Shown here one piece after another: positions 16,320 through 27,250 of a DNA stretch of 64,000 nt. The DNA comes from Aggregatibacter segnis (lineage in GTDB: Bacteria > Pseudomonadota > Gammaproteobacteria > Enterobacterales > Pasteurellaceae): positions 300,808 through 364,807 of the forward strand of contig NZ_NRCW01000001.1 of NCBI RefSeq assembly GCF_003130075.1. The letters are read 5' to 3'. How positions within the stretch are numbered: position 1 is the first letter of the stretch; each line of letters begins with the position of its first letter. The notes beneath the pieces are model-generated. The model was given only the letters and a program-made list of their open reading frames with translations. It was not told where the DNA came from and made no database searches. The position numbers were made by a program, and so were the translations under genes.

Positions 16320-18605
16320 TTATGCGGTTTCTATCTCATTGAATTGACTTGCGATGACCGCTTGACCCAAACTCAATCCGCCATCTCCCATCGGAAACTG
16401 ATGCGCACTCAATACCTTAAATTCAGCCAAATGTTCTTTTATCAATCGCCGTAATAATTGGTTATGCCATACGCCACCGGAAAGCACGATTGTTTTGCAC
16501 TGGTGGCGTTGAGCCTGTTGGCGAGCCAAATGAGCAAAGCCTTCTGCTAACGAATAATGAAAAATAAAGGCTTTGTCGGCGTTGGAAGAATCGAGCGCAA
16601 TCCAGACTTGCCAGAAATGGGCAAGATCCAATTTATTTTCAGCATTAAGCGGCATTAAGGTTGGAAGCACTCTTTTATCGAAGGGCAAATTGGCGAGCGC
16701 CGATTGTGAGGCGAGCACTTCCAATTGGCAAGCAGCTTCGCCTTCCCAACTCAGTTGTGGCTGCGTGATGCCCAAGCCAAATGCCACAGCGTCAAATAAG
16801 CGACCTGCAGAGGAAATTCGTGGGCTATTGAGATTGCGCTCAATGGCCTTAGCGAGCAGTTGCCAGTCATAGTTGGCGCAGGTTTGGGCGGCGATTTCTT
16901 GCCAATTTGGCATGAATTGATGCAAATGTGCCAGCCAGTTGCGCCAAGGTTGTTTGGCGGCAAGATCGCCCCCCGGCAATGCCACCGCAGGTAGCCCCCC
17001 TAAATAATGGCAGTGTTTTTCATCGACCAACAGACATTCTCCGCCCCAAAGTTGCCCATTTTCCCCCATACCGATACCGTCTAACGCAAGCCCAATAACT
17101 TGCTCATGGCAATGATGTTCGGCCATCACGCTGACAATATGGGCGTGGTGGTGGAGCACTTCCACATAAGGAATTTGATGTTGTGCAGCCAATCGTTTCC
17201 CGACTTCATGGGTGAAATAACCCGCGTGTGAATCAATGGCGATCAGCTCCGGTTTGAATTGGTAGATTTGGCAGAAGAGGGCTATGTTCGCTTCTAATTG
17301 TGACCGCACTTTTTCGTTCGAGGTGTCGCCAATGTGTTGGCTGACAATGGCTTTATTTTGACGCAGCAAACAGAACGTATTTTTTAAATCAGCCCCCAGA
17401 GCTAGCACATTGTGAGCACTGTGGTGATCCAACAGCGTTTCGTCAGGCACATAACCTCGCGCTCGGCGCAAAGTTTCCACGCCATCAAACGCAGCACACA
17501 CTAAGGAATCGTCGGCGCGTTGCAAAATGTCGCGGTTGTGGCAGAGAAAATAATCCGCCAAATCACTTAAACATTCCACCGCACTTGTATTATCCAATAC
17601 CGGCGGTTGTCCGCTTGGGTTGGCGGAGGTCATCACTAATGGGCGATTCACTTCTCTCAATAATAAATGCTGTAACGGGTTGCTTGGCAACATCACGCCG
17701 ATTTCATTGAGTTGTGGCGCAATCTGTTCCGCTAATAAAGGGACTTTATGTTTTGCCAATAGCACAATGGGTGCAGCCGTGCTGGTGAGTAATCTGATTT
17801 CTGTTTCGGTGAGATCGTTTAAAAAAGACACATCCGGTACCATCACCGCCAAGGGTTTACTTGGGCGGCGTTTGCGGTCGCGCAGTAATTGCACGGCATC
17901 AGCATGAGTTGCATCACAGGCAAGATGGAAACCGCCGATGCCTTTTACTGCAACAATCTTGCCTTGTTGTAAGAAAAGTGCGGTAGTTTTTATTGGCGTT
18001 TTTTCATCGATAAGTTCGCCTTGCTGATCGCTTAACCAAACATGAGGGCCACAGACGGCACAGGCGTTCGGTTGCGCGTGAAAACGACGATCGGCAGGAT
18101 TTTTATATTCTTCTGCGCAATCAGGACAGAAGGGAAAATCAGCCATCGAGGTGTTTTTGCGATCGTAGGGAATGGCTTTAATAATCGTAAAACGCGGACC
18201 GCAGTGGGTACAGTTCGTAAAAGGGTAGTGATAGCGCCGATTGGTCGGATCAAATAAATCCTTTAAACAGGCAGGGCAAGTGGCAGCATCTGGCACGATT
18301 TGGGTATCCATGGCGTTGTTTTCGCTTTCACGGATTTCAAAACCGTCAAAGTGCGGTGGATTTTCCCAGCGTTTTTCATGCTGTTGAATGTCGGTAATCA
18401 GCGCAAGCGGAGGCAGTTTCGTTTGCAGGTCGTGCAGGAATGGTTGTAGCTGTTGCACTGTCGGTTCACACAAGCGGATAAGTACGCCTTGTCCGTCATT
18501 GTTGACATCACCGCGTAATCCGTATTGATTCGCCAATAACCAGACGAAGGGACGAAATCCCACGCCTTGCACTTTGCCTTTTATGCGTAATTCAATGCCC
18601 TGCAT
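16320..18605 (-). CDS. hypF: HypF, carbamoyltransferase of hydrogenase maturation
   Basis: HypF moves a carbamoyl group from carbamoyl phosphate, via carbamoyl-AMP, to the C-terminal cysteine of HypE. The 761-residue product has all four domains in order: an acylphosphatase domain (RIKGKVQGVGFRPFVWLL), two zinc fingers (CPACLKDLF...CTHCG and CPDCAEEY...CAVCG), a YrdC-like domain (AVKGIGGFHLACDA), and a Kae1-like domain with the metal-binding HHHAH and LALDGIGMGENGQLWGGE. The gene is separated from hypBDE and runs the other way. An FNR-like site lies about 140 bp upstream of the start. Confidence 0.97.
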   Translation of the reverse strand: MQGIELRIKGKVQGVGFRPFVWLLANQYGLRGDVNNDGQGVLIRLCEPTVQQLQPFLHDLQTKLPPLALITDIQQHEKRWENPPHFDGFEIRESENNAMDTQIVPDAATCPACLKDLFDPTNRRYHYPFTNCTHCGPRFTIIKAIPYDRKNTSMADFPFCPDCAEEYKNPADRRFHAQPNACAVCGPHVWLSDQQGELIDEKTPIKTTALFLQQGKIVAVKGIGGFHLACDATHADAVQLLRDRKRRPSKPLAVMVPDVSFLNDLTETEIRLLTSTAAPIVLLAKHKVPLLAEQIAPQLNEIGVMLPSNPLQHLLLREVNRPLVMTSANPSGQPPVLDNTSAVECLSDLADYFLCHNRDILQRADDSLVCAAFDGVETLRRARGYVPDETLLDHHSAHNVLALGADLKNTFCLLRQNKAIVSQHIGDTSNEKVRSQLEANIALFCQIYQFKPELIAIDSHAGYFTHEVGKRLAAQHQIPYVEVLHHHAHIVSVMAEHHCHEQVIGLALDGIGMGENGQLWGGECLLVDEKHCHYLGGLPAVALPGGDLAAKQPWRNWLAHLHQFMPNWQEIAAQTCANYDWQLLAKAIERNLNSPRISSAGRLFDAVAFGLGITQPQLSWEGEAACQLEVLASQSALANLPFDKRVLPTLMPLNAENKLDLAHFWQVWIALDSSNADKAFIFHYSLAEGFAHLARQQAQRHQCKTIVLSGGVWHNQLLRRLIKEHLAEFKVLSAHQFPMGDGGLSLGQAVIASQFNEIETA

Positions 18606-18615
18606 ATGTTTCCTG

Positions 18616-18644
18616 TTGCATTTTTTATTGCTTTTAAGTATGAA
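18616..18644 (+). promoter_or_regulatory. Possible plus-strand promoter in the hypF/pepA gap
   Basis: TTGCAT at 18616-18621 and TATGAA at 18639-18644 are separated by 17 bp. It would start a transcript just before the small ORF at 18660 and end at the strong plus-strand terminator at 18796-18840. Confidence 0.35.
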
Positions 18645-18659
18645 AAAATATTTAACAGT

Positions 18660-18746
18660 ATGAACAAGTTATTTATTTTTAGTGGTTTATTTTACTGGAT
18701 TTATGGCTTGGCTATGAGGCGGTTTTACGAAAACCATCAAAAATGA
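18660..18746 (+). CDS. Candidate 28-residue membrane miniprotein
   Basis: The ORF encodes MNKLFIFSGLFYWIYGLAMR followed by RFYENHQK: one hydrophobic segment (about residues 4-18) with a basic, polar C-terminal tail. No Shine-Dalgarno sequence is evident, so it could be leaderless or non-coding. It stands between two minus-strand genes, yet a hairpin with eight T on the plus strand follows at 18796-18840, implying rightward transcription of something here. I do not recognise a family. A small RNA from about 18651 to 18840 is an equally good explanation. Confidence 0.35.
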   Translation: MNKLFIFSGLFYWIYGLAMRRFYENHQK

Positions 18747-18759
18747 TGATCTTCGTCAA
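18746..18759 (-). promoter_or_regulatory. FNR-like site upstream of hypF
   Basis: The minus strand reads TTGAC-GAAG-ATCAT, 8 of 10 to TTGAT-N4-ATCAA, about 140 bp upstream of the hypF start. It is weaker than the hypB site and further from the gene. Confidence 0.35.
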
Positions 18760-18795
18760 GGAATAATTCTTTTGAGATGTAAGTGACCAAAGTCA

Positions 18796-18840
18796 TGACC
18801 GCACTTTGGGATCGTTCTCAAAGTGCGGTCATTTTTTTTC
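18796..18840 (+). terminator. Inverted USS pair forming a plus-strand terminator
   Basis: TGACCGCACTTTG and CAAAGTGCGGTCA pair around a 10-nt loop and are followed by eight T on the plus strand. On the minus strand, the direction of pepA, no T-run follows. It therefore ends a rightward transcript. Confidence 0.75.
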
Positions 18841-18896
18841 ATTTTTTGAAGATGTTGGCTGTGCCAGTGTTCAAAGCCTGTGCCGTTCTTTGTGTT

Positions 18897-20387
18897 TTAT
18901 TTCACTTGATTTAACAGGAATTGTACGAGCAAGGAAACCGGTCTGCCGGTAGCGCCTTTATTAGCACCTTGTAGCCATGCAGTACCGGCAATGTCGAGGT
19001 GCGCCCATGGGTATTTCTTGGTGAAATTGGAGAGGAAGGCGCCCGCCGTGATGGCGCCGCCCCAACGTCCGCCAATATTGGCTAAATCGGCAAAGTTGGA
19101 TTTTAGCTGTTCTTGGTATTCTTCGCTTAACGGTAAACGCCATGCCTTGTCGGCGCTTTGTTGTGCGGCTTGTTCAAGTGCAGCTGCGATGTCGTCATGG
19201 GTAGAGACCAAACCACTGTTGTGTTGCCCTAATGCAACAACGCAAGCACCCGTTAAAGTAGCAATGTCGATGACCACTTCAGGATCGAAACGTTCTACAT
19301 AAGTGAGGGTATCGCATAAGACCAGGCGACCTTCTGCATCCGTATTTAACACTTCCACGGTTAAACCGTTCATGGTGGTGAGAATATCGCCGGGGCGATA
19401 GGCGTTGCCGTCCGGCAAGTTTTCACAGCCCGCCATGACGCCGATCACGTTTAACGGCAGCTGTAGTTGTGCTAATGCATTCATCACGCCGTAAACGGAG
19501 GCTGCGCCGCACATGTCGTATTTCATTTCATCCATATCCGCAGCCGGTTTTAGGGAAATACCGCCGGCATCAAAGGTTAAGCCTTTGCCCACTAACACGA
19601 TCGGTTTTGCGTTCGGGTTCGGGGCATTACGGTATTCCATAATGGCTAATTTTGCCTCGTTGTGCGCCCCGCGAGATACCGCAAGATAAGCGCCCATACC
19701 TAATTTTTCCATCTCGGCTTCATTGACAATGGTGGTTTTAATCAGCGATGAGGTTTCGGCTAAGTTTAGCGCTTTGTCTGCTAAATATGCCGGGTTACAC
19801 ACATTCGGAGGGCAGTTTGCTACATCTTTGGCAAGGCGTACGCCAAGGGCGATTGCTGAGGCATGCTGAATTGCTTGTTCGGCGGATGCCAGCTCATCTG
19901 CGCCAACGTTAAAAATTACCTCTGAAAGTGCGGTAGATTTTTCTGCTGTTTTTTGACTTTTGAATTGAGTGAATTGGTATAAATCCTGTTCTATAGTTTC
20001 AATAGCAAAGCGGATGTTCCAGTAAAGCGTCCGTTGATTAAGTGGAATTTCAGTTAAAAAATTGACCGCACTTTTTGTTTGGGTTTCTTTGAGTGCTTGT
20101 GTCGTTTTTTGCATCAGTTGCTTAAATTGACGCTCGTTGAGTTCTCCTCGTTTACCACACCCCACCACGAGAAGGCGTTCGGCAGCAAGGTTTGGCACAT
20201 TGCGCAATAACGTGGTTTGCCCAAGTTTGCCGCTAAGTTCACCGCTTTCCACCAAATGGAGGAGATAATTATCGGAAATCTTGTTAATTTCCACCGCACT
20301 TTGGGATAGGTTTTTTTCTTCAAAAATACCCACAATCAGGCAATCCGCCGCTTGATTTACGGCATAATGTTGTGCGCTAAACTTCAT
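18897..20387 (-). CDS. pepA: Cytosol (leucyl) aminopeptidase, M17 family
   Basis: PepA removes N-terminal residues from peptides in the cytoplasm; in E. coli it also acts as an architectural DNA-binding protein. The 496-residue product has the M17 layout, with an N-terminal macro-like domain and a C-terminal dimetal catalytic domain. Metal and catalytic motifs are clear: [20 protein letters not shown] (Lys and Asp ligands), [11 protein letters not shown], and [10 protein letters not shown] (the family signature). It is divergent from lptF across a 152-bp gap. USS copies lie inside the gene. Confidence 0.97.
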   Translation of the reverse strand: MKFSAQHYAVNQAADCLIVGIFEEKNLSQSAVEINKISDNYLLHLVESGELSGKLGQTTLLRNVPNLAAERLLVVGCGKRGELNERQFKQLMQKTTQALKETQTKSAVNFLTEIPLNQRTLYWNIRFAIETIEQDLYQFTQFKSQKTAEKSTALSEVIFNVGADELASAEQAIQHASAIALGVRLAKDVANCPPNVCNPAYLADKALNLAETSSLIKTTIVNEAEMEKLGMGAYLAVSRGAHNEAKLAIMEYRNAPNPNAKPIVLVGKGLTFDAGGISLKPAADMDEMKYDMCGAASVYGVMNALAQLQLPLNVIGVMAGCENLPDGNAYRPGDILTTMNGLTVEVLNTDAEGRLVLCDTLTYVERFDPEVVIDIATLTGACVVALGQHNSGLVSTHDDIAAALEQAAQQSADKAWRLPLSEEYQEQLKSNFADLANIGGRWGGAITAGAFLSNFTKKYPWAHLDIAGTAWLQGANKGATGRPVSLLVQFLLNQVK

Positions 20388-20539
20388 TTTTTCCTCGCTT
20401 ATTTTGCTGTTTTAAATGTCAAATTAAGGTATCATACGCCACCTACTCTTTAGGTAAGCCAAACCCAATTTGGTTTTTTCAAAGTGAAACGAATTTAATC
20501 TCTTTTGCTGAAATAGCAAGAGAAAAATAGGCAAAAAAA

Positions 20540-21634
20540 GTGATTTTAACCCGATATTTAACCAAAGAAGTTTTTAAAAGCCAGATTGCGATTTTGTTCA
20601 TTCTGTTGCTGATCTTTTTTTGTCAGCAGCTTGTTCGCGTACTGGGCTCTGCCGCGAATGGCCAGGTGCCGGCAGATTTAGTCTTTTCTTTGCTCGGTTT
20701 AGGCATGCCGACCATGGCACAACTGATGTTGCCACTTTGTTTGTTCATTGCGATTTTGTTGACCTTAGGCCGTTTATACGCAGAAAGTGAAATTACCGTT
20801 ATGCGTGCCTGTGGCGTAGGGTCAAAAATTTTAGTGAGAGTCGTTTTGATTCTGTCGCTATTTACCGGGGCATTGGCAGCATACAATGCATTGTGGTTGA
20901 GTCCATGGGCAATTAATAAACAAGTGGCGATCATTGAGGAGGCAAAGGCAAATCCGAATATGGGTGCCTTGTCTGCCGGTCAATTTATGACGGCAAATAA
21001 CAGTGATTTTGTGTTGTTTATTGATGACATTCAAGAAAATCAAATTAATAACGTTTATGTGTTCCAAACCCAGCCAAAAGGCCAAACTAAGCCGTCAGTC
21101 ATTGTGGCGGAGCAGGGGGAGTTAACATCCTTGCCAAACGGTGATCAAATCTTACGTTTGCAAAATAGTGATCGTTTTGAAGGTACCGCAATTTTACCGG
21201 ATTTCCGCATCACTCATTTTGATGAATACCAAGCCTATTTGGGACATAAAGCGGTCGAAGATGATTCAAATGAAGCGGGTGAAATGAGCTTTATGCAACT
21301 GTTAAATGCCGATACACCGGCGATGAAAACCGAATTTCACTGGCGTTTAACCTTAATTCTTGCTGTGCCTATCATGGCATTGTTAGCCGTGCCGTTAAGT
21401 CGTGTTAATCCACGCCAAGGTCGTTTTGCCAAAGTGTTACCGGCGTTATTGTTGTATTTAATTTACTTCTTATTACAAAGCTCATTGAAATCAGCCGGTG
21501 GTGCAGGCAAATTGGATGCCTCGTTGTTTATGCCACTGGTGAATGGGGGCTTTTTCTTATTGGCGATTTTGCTCAACAGTTGGGATAGCGCATTCATGTA
21601 TCGCATTCGTTATTCGTTGAATAAAAAGCGCTAA
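20540..21634 (+). CDS. lptF: LptF, permease subunit of the LPS transporter
   Basis: LptF and LptG form the membrane part of the LptB2FG ABC transporter, which pulls lipopolysaccharide (here probably lipooligosaccharide) from the inner membrane and passes it to LptC-LptA-LptD. The 364-residue product has the YjgP/YjgQ fold: three membrane helices on each side of a periplasmic beta-jellyroll (about residues 130-250). The start is GTG ([15 protein letters not shown]), which matches family N termini. lptG follows after 15 bp. Confidence 0.95.
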   Translation: MILTRYLTKEVFKSQIAILFILLLIFFCQQLVRVLGSAANGQVPADLVFSLLGLGMPTMAQLMLPLCLFIAILLTLGRLYAESEITVMRACGVGSKILVRVVLILSLFTGALAAYNALWLSPWAINKQVAIIEEAKANPNMGALSAGQFMTANNSDFVLFIDDIQENQINNVYVFQTQPKGQTKPSVIVAEQGELTSLPNGDQILRLQNSDRFEGTAILPDFRITHFDEYQAYLGHKAVEDDSNEAGEMSFMQLLNADTPAMKTEFHWRLTLILAVPIMALLAVPLSRVNPRQGRFAKVLPALLLYLIYFLLQSSLKSAGGAGKLDASLFMPLVNGGFFLLAILLNSWDSAFMYRIRYSLNKKR

Positions 21635-21649
21635 AACAGGGATGACAGA

Positions 21650-22717
21650 ATGAATACCTTAGAACGATATATCGGTAAAAGTATTTTAGGCACGATTTTC
21701 GCCACCTTGTTCATGTTAGTGGGATTATCCGCCATTATTAAATTTGTAGAACAGTTCCGTAGCGTGGGGAAAGGCACTTACGATATCTTACAGGCTATTG
21801 CTTATACGGTGTTGACTATGCCGAAAGATGTAGAAACCTTTTTCCCTATGGCGGCATTGCTTGGTGCATTAATTGCCTTGGGGAATCTTGCTAGTCGTAG
21901 TGAATTAGTGGTGATGCAATCGTCAGGATTTTCACGCATACGCATCGGCATTGCGGTGATGAAAACGACTATTCCGTTGGTATTATTTACGATGGTGATC
22001 GGTGAATGGGGAATTCCGCAAACCGAGCAATTTGCGCGTGATATGCGCTCCAAAGCTATTTCTGGCGGTTCTATGCTTTCGGTGAAAAATGGCATTTGGG
22101 CAAAAGACGGCAATAATTTCGTGTATGTGCGCCGCATTTCTGATGAGGTGAAATTAAACGATATTTATATTTATACTTTTAATGAACAACGCCAATTAGA
22201 AAAAATGAAACATGCGAATCAAGCGTCTTTTAACAATGGCAAATGGACGTTAAGACAAGTGAATGAATCCCGTATTCAACATGATGAAGTGGTGACCATC
22301 AATCGTTTAAATGAAGACTGGGAGACCAACTTAACGCCGGATAAACTTGGCGTGGCATCATTGCGTCCAACATCGCTGTCTATTTCAGGATTATCGAATT
22401 ACATCGCCTTCCTGAAAGAAACCGGACAGGATTCTAGAAATTTTGAGTTGACCTATTGGCGTAAATTGCTCCAACCGGTGTCGGTGGGTGTGATGATGAT
22501 GTTAGCGCTTTCCTTTATTTTTGGTCCGTTGCGTAGCGTGACTGCCGGGGCGCGTGTTCTTATCGGGATTTCTTTCGGTTTCTTGTTCTATGTGGTGAAT
22601 GAGTTGTTTGGGAAATTCAGCTTAGTGTATAACAGCACGCCGCTTATTGGCGCGTTGATGCCAAGTGTGCTGTTCCTGCTTATTACTTGGTGGCTGTTGG
22701 CGCGACGTCGAAATTAG
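21650..22717 (+). CDS. lptG: LptG, permease subunit of the LPS transporter
   Basis: This is the partner of LptF in the LPS export complex. The 355-residue product starts MNTLERYIGKSILGTIF and has the same six-helix plus periplasmic jellyroll arrangement. Conserved segments include FFPMAALLGALIALGNLASR near helix 2 and the C-terminal helices with PLIGALMPSVLFLLIT. It is encoded 15 bp after lptF and is followed by a good intrinsic terminator. Confidence 0.95.
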   Translation: MNTLERYIGKSILGTIFATLFMLVGLSAIIKFVEQFRSVGKGTYDILQAIAYTVLTMPKDVETFFPMAALLGALIALGNLASRSELVVMQSSGFSRIRIGIAVMKTTIPLVLFTMVIGEWGIPQTEQFARDMRSKAISGGSMLSVKNGIWAKDGNNFVYVRRISDEVKLNDIYIYTFNEQRQLEKMKHANQASFNNGKWTLRQVNESRIQHDEVVTINRLNEDWETNLTPDKLGVASLRPTSLSISGLSNYIAFLKETGQDSRNFELTYWRKLLQPVSVGVMMMLALSFIFGPLRSVTAGARVLIGISFGFLFYVVNELFGKFSLVYNSTPLIGALMPSVLFLLITWWLLARRRN

Positions 22718-22750
22718 ACAAAAGTGCGGTAAGAAAAAACAATGTTTTTA

Positions 22751-22777
22751 AAGCCCGTGATTGTCACGGGCTTTTTA
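22751..22777 (+). terminator. Terminator of lptFG
   Basis: AAGCCCGTGA and TCACGGGCTT pair around TTG and run into TTTTTAT. It lies 34 bp after the lptG stop. Confidence 0.9.
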
Positions 22778-22789
22778 TGCTAAACATTA

Positions 22790-22851
22790 ATTTCATTCAT
22801 TAAATGAATGAAATATTTGAAATTGACACATATTCCCTTTCTCTTTAATTT
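22790..22851 (+). promoter_or_regulatory. metF promoter with a perfect upstream palindrome
   Basis: ATTTCATTCATT and AATGAATGAAAT (22790-22801 and 22803-22814) are a perfect 12-bp inverted repeat with one base between. TTGACA at 22823-22828 and TAATTT at 22846-22851, 17 bp apart, form a promoter just downstream. The palindrome is a likely operator. It fits neither the MetJ (AGACGTCT) nor the MetR (TGAA-N5-TTCA) consensus. Confidence 0.5.
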
Positions 22852-22875
22852 AAACAACATCTTTGACAGAGTTGA

Positions 22876-23775
<900 letters not shown>

Positions 23776-23789
23776 TTTAAAAAAATAAA

Positions 23790-23840
23790 AAAAGCGACCG
23801 CACTTTAGATTTTCCTCTTAAAGTGCGGTCGTTTTTTTAT
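23790..23840. terminator. Inverted USS pair terminator between metF and znuB
   Basis: CGACCGCACTTTA and TAAAGTGCGGTCG pair around an 11-nt loop, with A-rich DNA before and seven T after. It can end both convergent genes. Confidence 0.85.
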
Positions 23841-23864
23841 GTATTTGTTGTGGTGAATGCAAAT

Positions 23865-24650
23865 TTAATTCGGTTCTTTTTTCAGTAATGAACACCAAAA
23901 GAGAAACGTGGCGCAAATGACGACGGAGGGGCCAGCGGCGGTGTCGTAATAGGCGGATAAGGTTAACCCCATGGAAACCGCGAGCATGCTAACAAGCACG
24001 GCAACGCCAACCATGCTTTCCGGGGTGCGGGCAAAGCGCTTAGCGGCGGCAGCCGGAATAATGAGGAGGGAGGTGATAATTAATGCGCCAACAAATTTCA
24101 TACTTAAGGCAATGGTTAATGCTGTTAAGATCATTAGAATAAAACGCATTCTTTTCACGTTAATGCCTTCCACTTGGGCTAATTCGGGGCTGATCGTGGT
24201 GGAAATTAGCGGTTTCCAAAAATAGATTAAGGCAGCAAGCACAACAATGGCACCAAGACTGATATAAATGAGATCGTCATAAGTGATCGCCAGTAAATCG
24301 CCGAACAAGTAGGACATCAAATCTACCCGCACATTTTGGAGTAAACCGACCGTGACAACCCCGATGGAAAGACAGCTATGCGCAATAATGCCAAGCAACG
24401 TATCCACAGAAAATTGCGTATTATTTTCCAACCAAACCATGGCAATGGAAAGCAAGACTGTGAGGACTAAAATGGCGATGTAAGGGTTGATTTGCAAAAA
24501 AATACCAAGCGCAACACCTAATAACGCCGAGTGGGAAAGTGTATCGCCAAAATAAGCCATTTTGCGCCAGACCACAAACGCTCCGAGAGGCGCTGTAATC
24601 AGCGAAAGTACCATGCCTGTAATCCAGGCGGGAAAAAGAATATCAAACAT
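23865..24650 (-). CDS. znuB: ZnuB, zinc importer permease
   Basis: The 261-residue membrane protein of the ABC-3 (metal) family is the channel of the high-affinity zinc importer. Its start, MFDILFPAWITGMVLSLITA, and segments such as WRKMAYFGDTLSHSALLGVA and VEGINVKRMRFIL are typical. The start at 24650 was preferred over an upstream in-frame ATG inside znuC. It is 11 bp downstream of znuC. The binding protein ZnuA is not encoded here; in Haemophilus it is elsewhere. Confidence 0.93.
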   Translation of the reverse strand: MFDILFPAWITGMVLSLITAPLGAFVVWRKMAYFGDTLSHSALLGVALGIFLQINPYIAILVLTVLLSIAMVWLENNTQFSVDTLLGIIAHSCLSIGVVTVGLLQNVRVDLMSYLFGDLLAITYDDLIYISLGAIVVLAALIYFWKPLISTTISPELAQVEGINVKRMRFILMILTALTIALSMKFVGALIITSLLIIPAAAAKRFARTPESMVGVAVLVSMLAVSMGLTLSAYYDTAAGPSVVICATFLFWCSLLKKEPN

Positions 24651-24661
24651 AATATGAATCG

Positions 24662-25459
24662 TTAGTGTGAATGGGGCGATTCCATACCGCAAATATCGCC
24701 GTGCATATCATGACGATGATTGTGGTGATGGGTGTAAACCGCGATATTTTTAGAAAATTGATCGCCGAAAAAGTGAATAAACGTTGGATCGTTTGAAACG
24801 GTTTCAGGCGTGCCGGCGCAACAAATATGCTGGTTAATACACAACACTTCGTTGGTATCCGCCATGACAATATGTAAATCATGTGACACCATCAAAATTG
24901 CGCAATTTAATTTTTCGCGGGTTTGCTGAATGAGCTGATAAAGGTCTGCTTGGCCGGTCATATCTACGCCTTGAGTAGGCTCGTCCAACACCAATAAATT
25001 GGGTTTATTTAAAATCGCTCGCGCCAGTAAAACCCGTTGCATTTCACCACCGGAAAGTTTTTGCATACTGTTGTGAATGAGATGGCTAATGGACAATAAT
25101 GCCATTGCGTCTTGAATATCCTGACGACAAATTCCTTTTTTTAAGGATAAAAACTTTTCAACGGTAATGGGTAAGTTATGGTCTAAATGAATCTTTTGCG
25201 GAACGTAACCAATACGAATATTTTTGTTGTAACGCACAGATCCGGAAGTCGGTTGTTGTAGTTTGAGTAAGACTTTTAATAGCGTGGATTTACCACCGCC
25301 GTTGGGCCCCACAATAGTAATAATCGAGTTTGGGTAAACGGCGAGGTTAATATGACTGAGTGCGACTTGTTGCCCGTATTTTACATTGATGTCTTTTAAT
25401 TCGACTAAGGGCACTTTTATTGCATTGATTTGCATGATGGGTTCTATTTGAGATTTCAT
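24662..25459 (-). CDS. znuC: ZnuC, zinc importer ATPase
   Basis: The 265-residue ABC ATPase has Walker A ([16 protein letters not shown]), signature ([16 protein letters not shown]), Walker B ([12 protein letters not shown]) and H-loop (MVSHDLH). The C-terminal tail is rich in His ([18 protein letters not shown]), as in other ZnuC proteins, and may sense or buffer zinc. The start could be at 25459 or at the in-frame ATG at 25435; neither has a good ribosome site. No convincing Zur box was identified in the 171-bp gap to mepM. Confidence 0.94.
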   Translation of the reverse strand: MKSQIEPIMQINAIKVPLVELKDINVKYGQQVALSHINLAVYPNSIITIVGPNGGGKSTLLKVLLKLQQPTSGSVRYNKNIRIGYVPQKIHLDHNLPITVEKFLSLKKGICRQDIQDAMALLSISHLIHNSMQKLSGGEMQRVLLARAILNKPNLLVLDEPTQGVDMTGQADLYQLIQQTREKLNCAILMVSHDLHIVMADTNEVLCINQHICCAGTPETVSNDPTFIHFFGDQFSKNIAVYTHHHNHRHDMHGDICGMESPHSH

Positions 25460-25630
25460 TGGAGAAAAATTGCGCTAAAAATAGCTTATTTTTTATGATT
25501 TAACAAGTTCCTCGATAATTTATGTGTATAATTGCGCCGTTTGTCAGGAATTTCGCTTTATCCGTTGAATTTTTTTATTTTTATTGAGTCATAAGTAAAC
25601 TTAAATCTTATCCGTTGTAAGGAAACCACA

Positions 25631-27163
25631 GTGGTACAACACGTAAAATTAGCAAGAGAACGTCGTCAAAGAAAGTCGCGTATTAAAGCGCTTATTTTCT
25701 TTTTGGCGCTTTTGTTGATTTTTACCGGCTTTTTTCTGCATTTAAATGACACCGCAGAAGACAAAATCGAAAGTGTTAAAAATCCCACCTATTCCAACCT
25801 TTCGACCCAAAATACACTTTCTGATACGAATCATCTGCTTCAGGAAATTCTCTCGTTAGGTGAGCTTTATCCTGTTTCTTCCTATGTCGTTTCTTTTACC
25901 AATGAAGCTGTTCAAGAAACACAAATTTTAGCCGACACCTTTAACCTCAATGCTGTAGATGAGGCCACTTCTTATGAGGATGATGTAGGGAAAGACGATG
26001 AATCGGAAGAAGTCAAAACCCATGATGAATTTGATGATCTGGATACATTGCCAGATGATGCAAAAGATGCTGTCGTGAATATTTTAGATGTGGCGGATCA
26101 AGCAATGAGAATCAAAGATCAATTTAGTCATACCGTGGTGAAAGGCGATAGTTTAAAAGATGTATTGGAACTTTCCGGTTTAGAGGATGATACCAGTAAA
26201 CAACTGGTTTCTGCGTATCCAGAACTTAAACATTTAGAGGCTGGACAACAATTTTATTGGATTTTGAATAATAACGGCGAGTTGGAATATTTAAATTGGT
26301 TGGTCTCACAGAAAAAAGAATACATCTACGAATTACAGTCAGAAGGCAAGTTTACCCGTCAAATTCTGGAAAAGAAAAGCGTTTGGAAACGGGAAGTATT
26401 ACGTGGCGAAATGGATGGCTCTTTCGTCAATAGCCTAAGAAAATTAGGTTTAGATAATCGTCAAATTTACCAACTGATTTCTGCGTTACAGTGGCAGGTG
26501 AGTTTAAAACAACTGAAAAAAGACACCAAAATATCGATTTTAGTTTCTCGAGAATATTTGGAAGACAAACGTACCGGTCAAGGTAACGTAGAAGCCATTC
26601 ATATTATGAGCGACGGTAAAGGGTATTATGCGATTCAAGCTGAGAACGGACGTTACTATAACCGCCAAGGGGAAACCTTAGGTAAAGGCTTCTCTCGTTA
26701 TCCTTTGCAACGTCAAGCGCGTGTATCTTCACCGTTTAACCCGCGTCGTCTGCATCCTGTTACAGGTCGTATTGCCCCCCATAAGGGCGTGGATTTTTCC
26801 ATGCCGATAGGCACACCGGTGATTGCACCGGCAGACGGTACGGTAGAAAAAATTGCATATCAGGCAAATGGCGCCGGTCGTTATGTGGTCATTCGTCATT
26901 CCCGAGAATACCAAACCGTGTATATGCACTTAAGCCGTCCGTTGGTGAAAGCCGGGCAAAGTGTGAAGAAAGGGGAGCGTATTGCATTGTCGGGGAATAC
27001 CGGTCGCTCAACCGGCCCGCATTTACACTATGAATTCCATATTAACGGACGCCCGGTGAATCCGCTCACGGTTAAACTTCCGGGGGGAAGTAGCGGAATG
27101 GCAACGGCTGAACGTAAACAATTCCTTGTTAAAGCCAATGAAGTAGAACGCTTGTTACGTTAG
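25631..27163 (+). CDS. mepM: M23-family murein endopeptidase, MepM/YebA-like
   Basis: MepM cleaves peptide cross-links of peptidoglycan so that new strands can be inserted. The 510-residue product has an N-terminal membrane anchor ([18 protein letters not shown]) and an acidic linker (about residues 90-150). A LysM/OapA-like region ([18 protein letters not shown]) precedes the LytM/M23 domain with zinc ligands in [20 protein letters not shown] and [17 protein letters not shown]. The start is GTG with AAGGAAACC in front. It is divergent from znuCB, the arrangement seen in Haemophilus. Confidence 0.92.
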   Translation: MVQHVKLARERRQRKSRIKALIFFLALLLIFTGFFLHLNDTAEDKIESVKNPTYSNLSTQNTLSDTNHLLQEILSLGELYPVSSYVVSFTNEAVQETQILADTFNLNAVDEATSYEDDVGKDDESEEVKTHDEFDDLDTLPDDAKDAVVNILDVADQAMRIKDQFSHTVVKGDSLKDVLELSGLEDDTSKQLVSAYPELKHLEAGQQFYWILNNNGELEYLNWLVSQKKEYIYELQSEGKFTRQILEKKSVWKREVLRGEMDGSFVNSLRKLGLDNRQIYQLISALQWQVSLKQLKKDTKISILVSREYLEDKRTGQGNVEAIHIMSDGKGYYAIQAENGRYYNRQGETLGKGFSRYPLQRQARVSSPFNPRRLHPVTGRIAPHKGVDFSMPIGTPVIAPADGTVEKIAYQANGAGRYVVIRHSREYQTVYMHLSRPLVKAGQSVKKGERIALSGNTGRSTGPHLHYEFHINGRPVNPLTVKLPGGSSGMATAERKQFLVKANEVERLLR

Positions 27164-27167
27164 TTTT

Positions 27168-27228
27168 GAAAGTGCGGTGGTTTTTCCAGCTGTTTTAAAA
27201 ACATTGTGAAAATCGACCGCACTTTTTT
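27168..27228. terminator. Inverted USS pair after mepM
   Basis: AAAGTGCGGTGG and GACCGCACTTTTTT are inverted USS copies about 35 bp apart in the gap between convergent mepM and the ABC ATPase gene. The right arm runs into T. The long loop makes it weaker than the compact USS pairs. Confidence 0.55.
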
Positions 27229-27250
27229 ATAAAAACCGTATCACCATTTA

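Noticed and set aside
11385-18605. Complete hyp gene set in this window
   Set aside because: hypA and hypC are not present; only hypB, hypD, hypE and hypF could be supported.
25460-25630. Zur box controlling znuCB
   Set aside because: Several AT-rich partial palindromes are present, but none matches the Zur consensus well enough to report.
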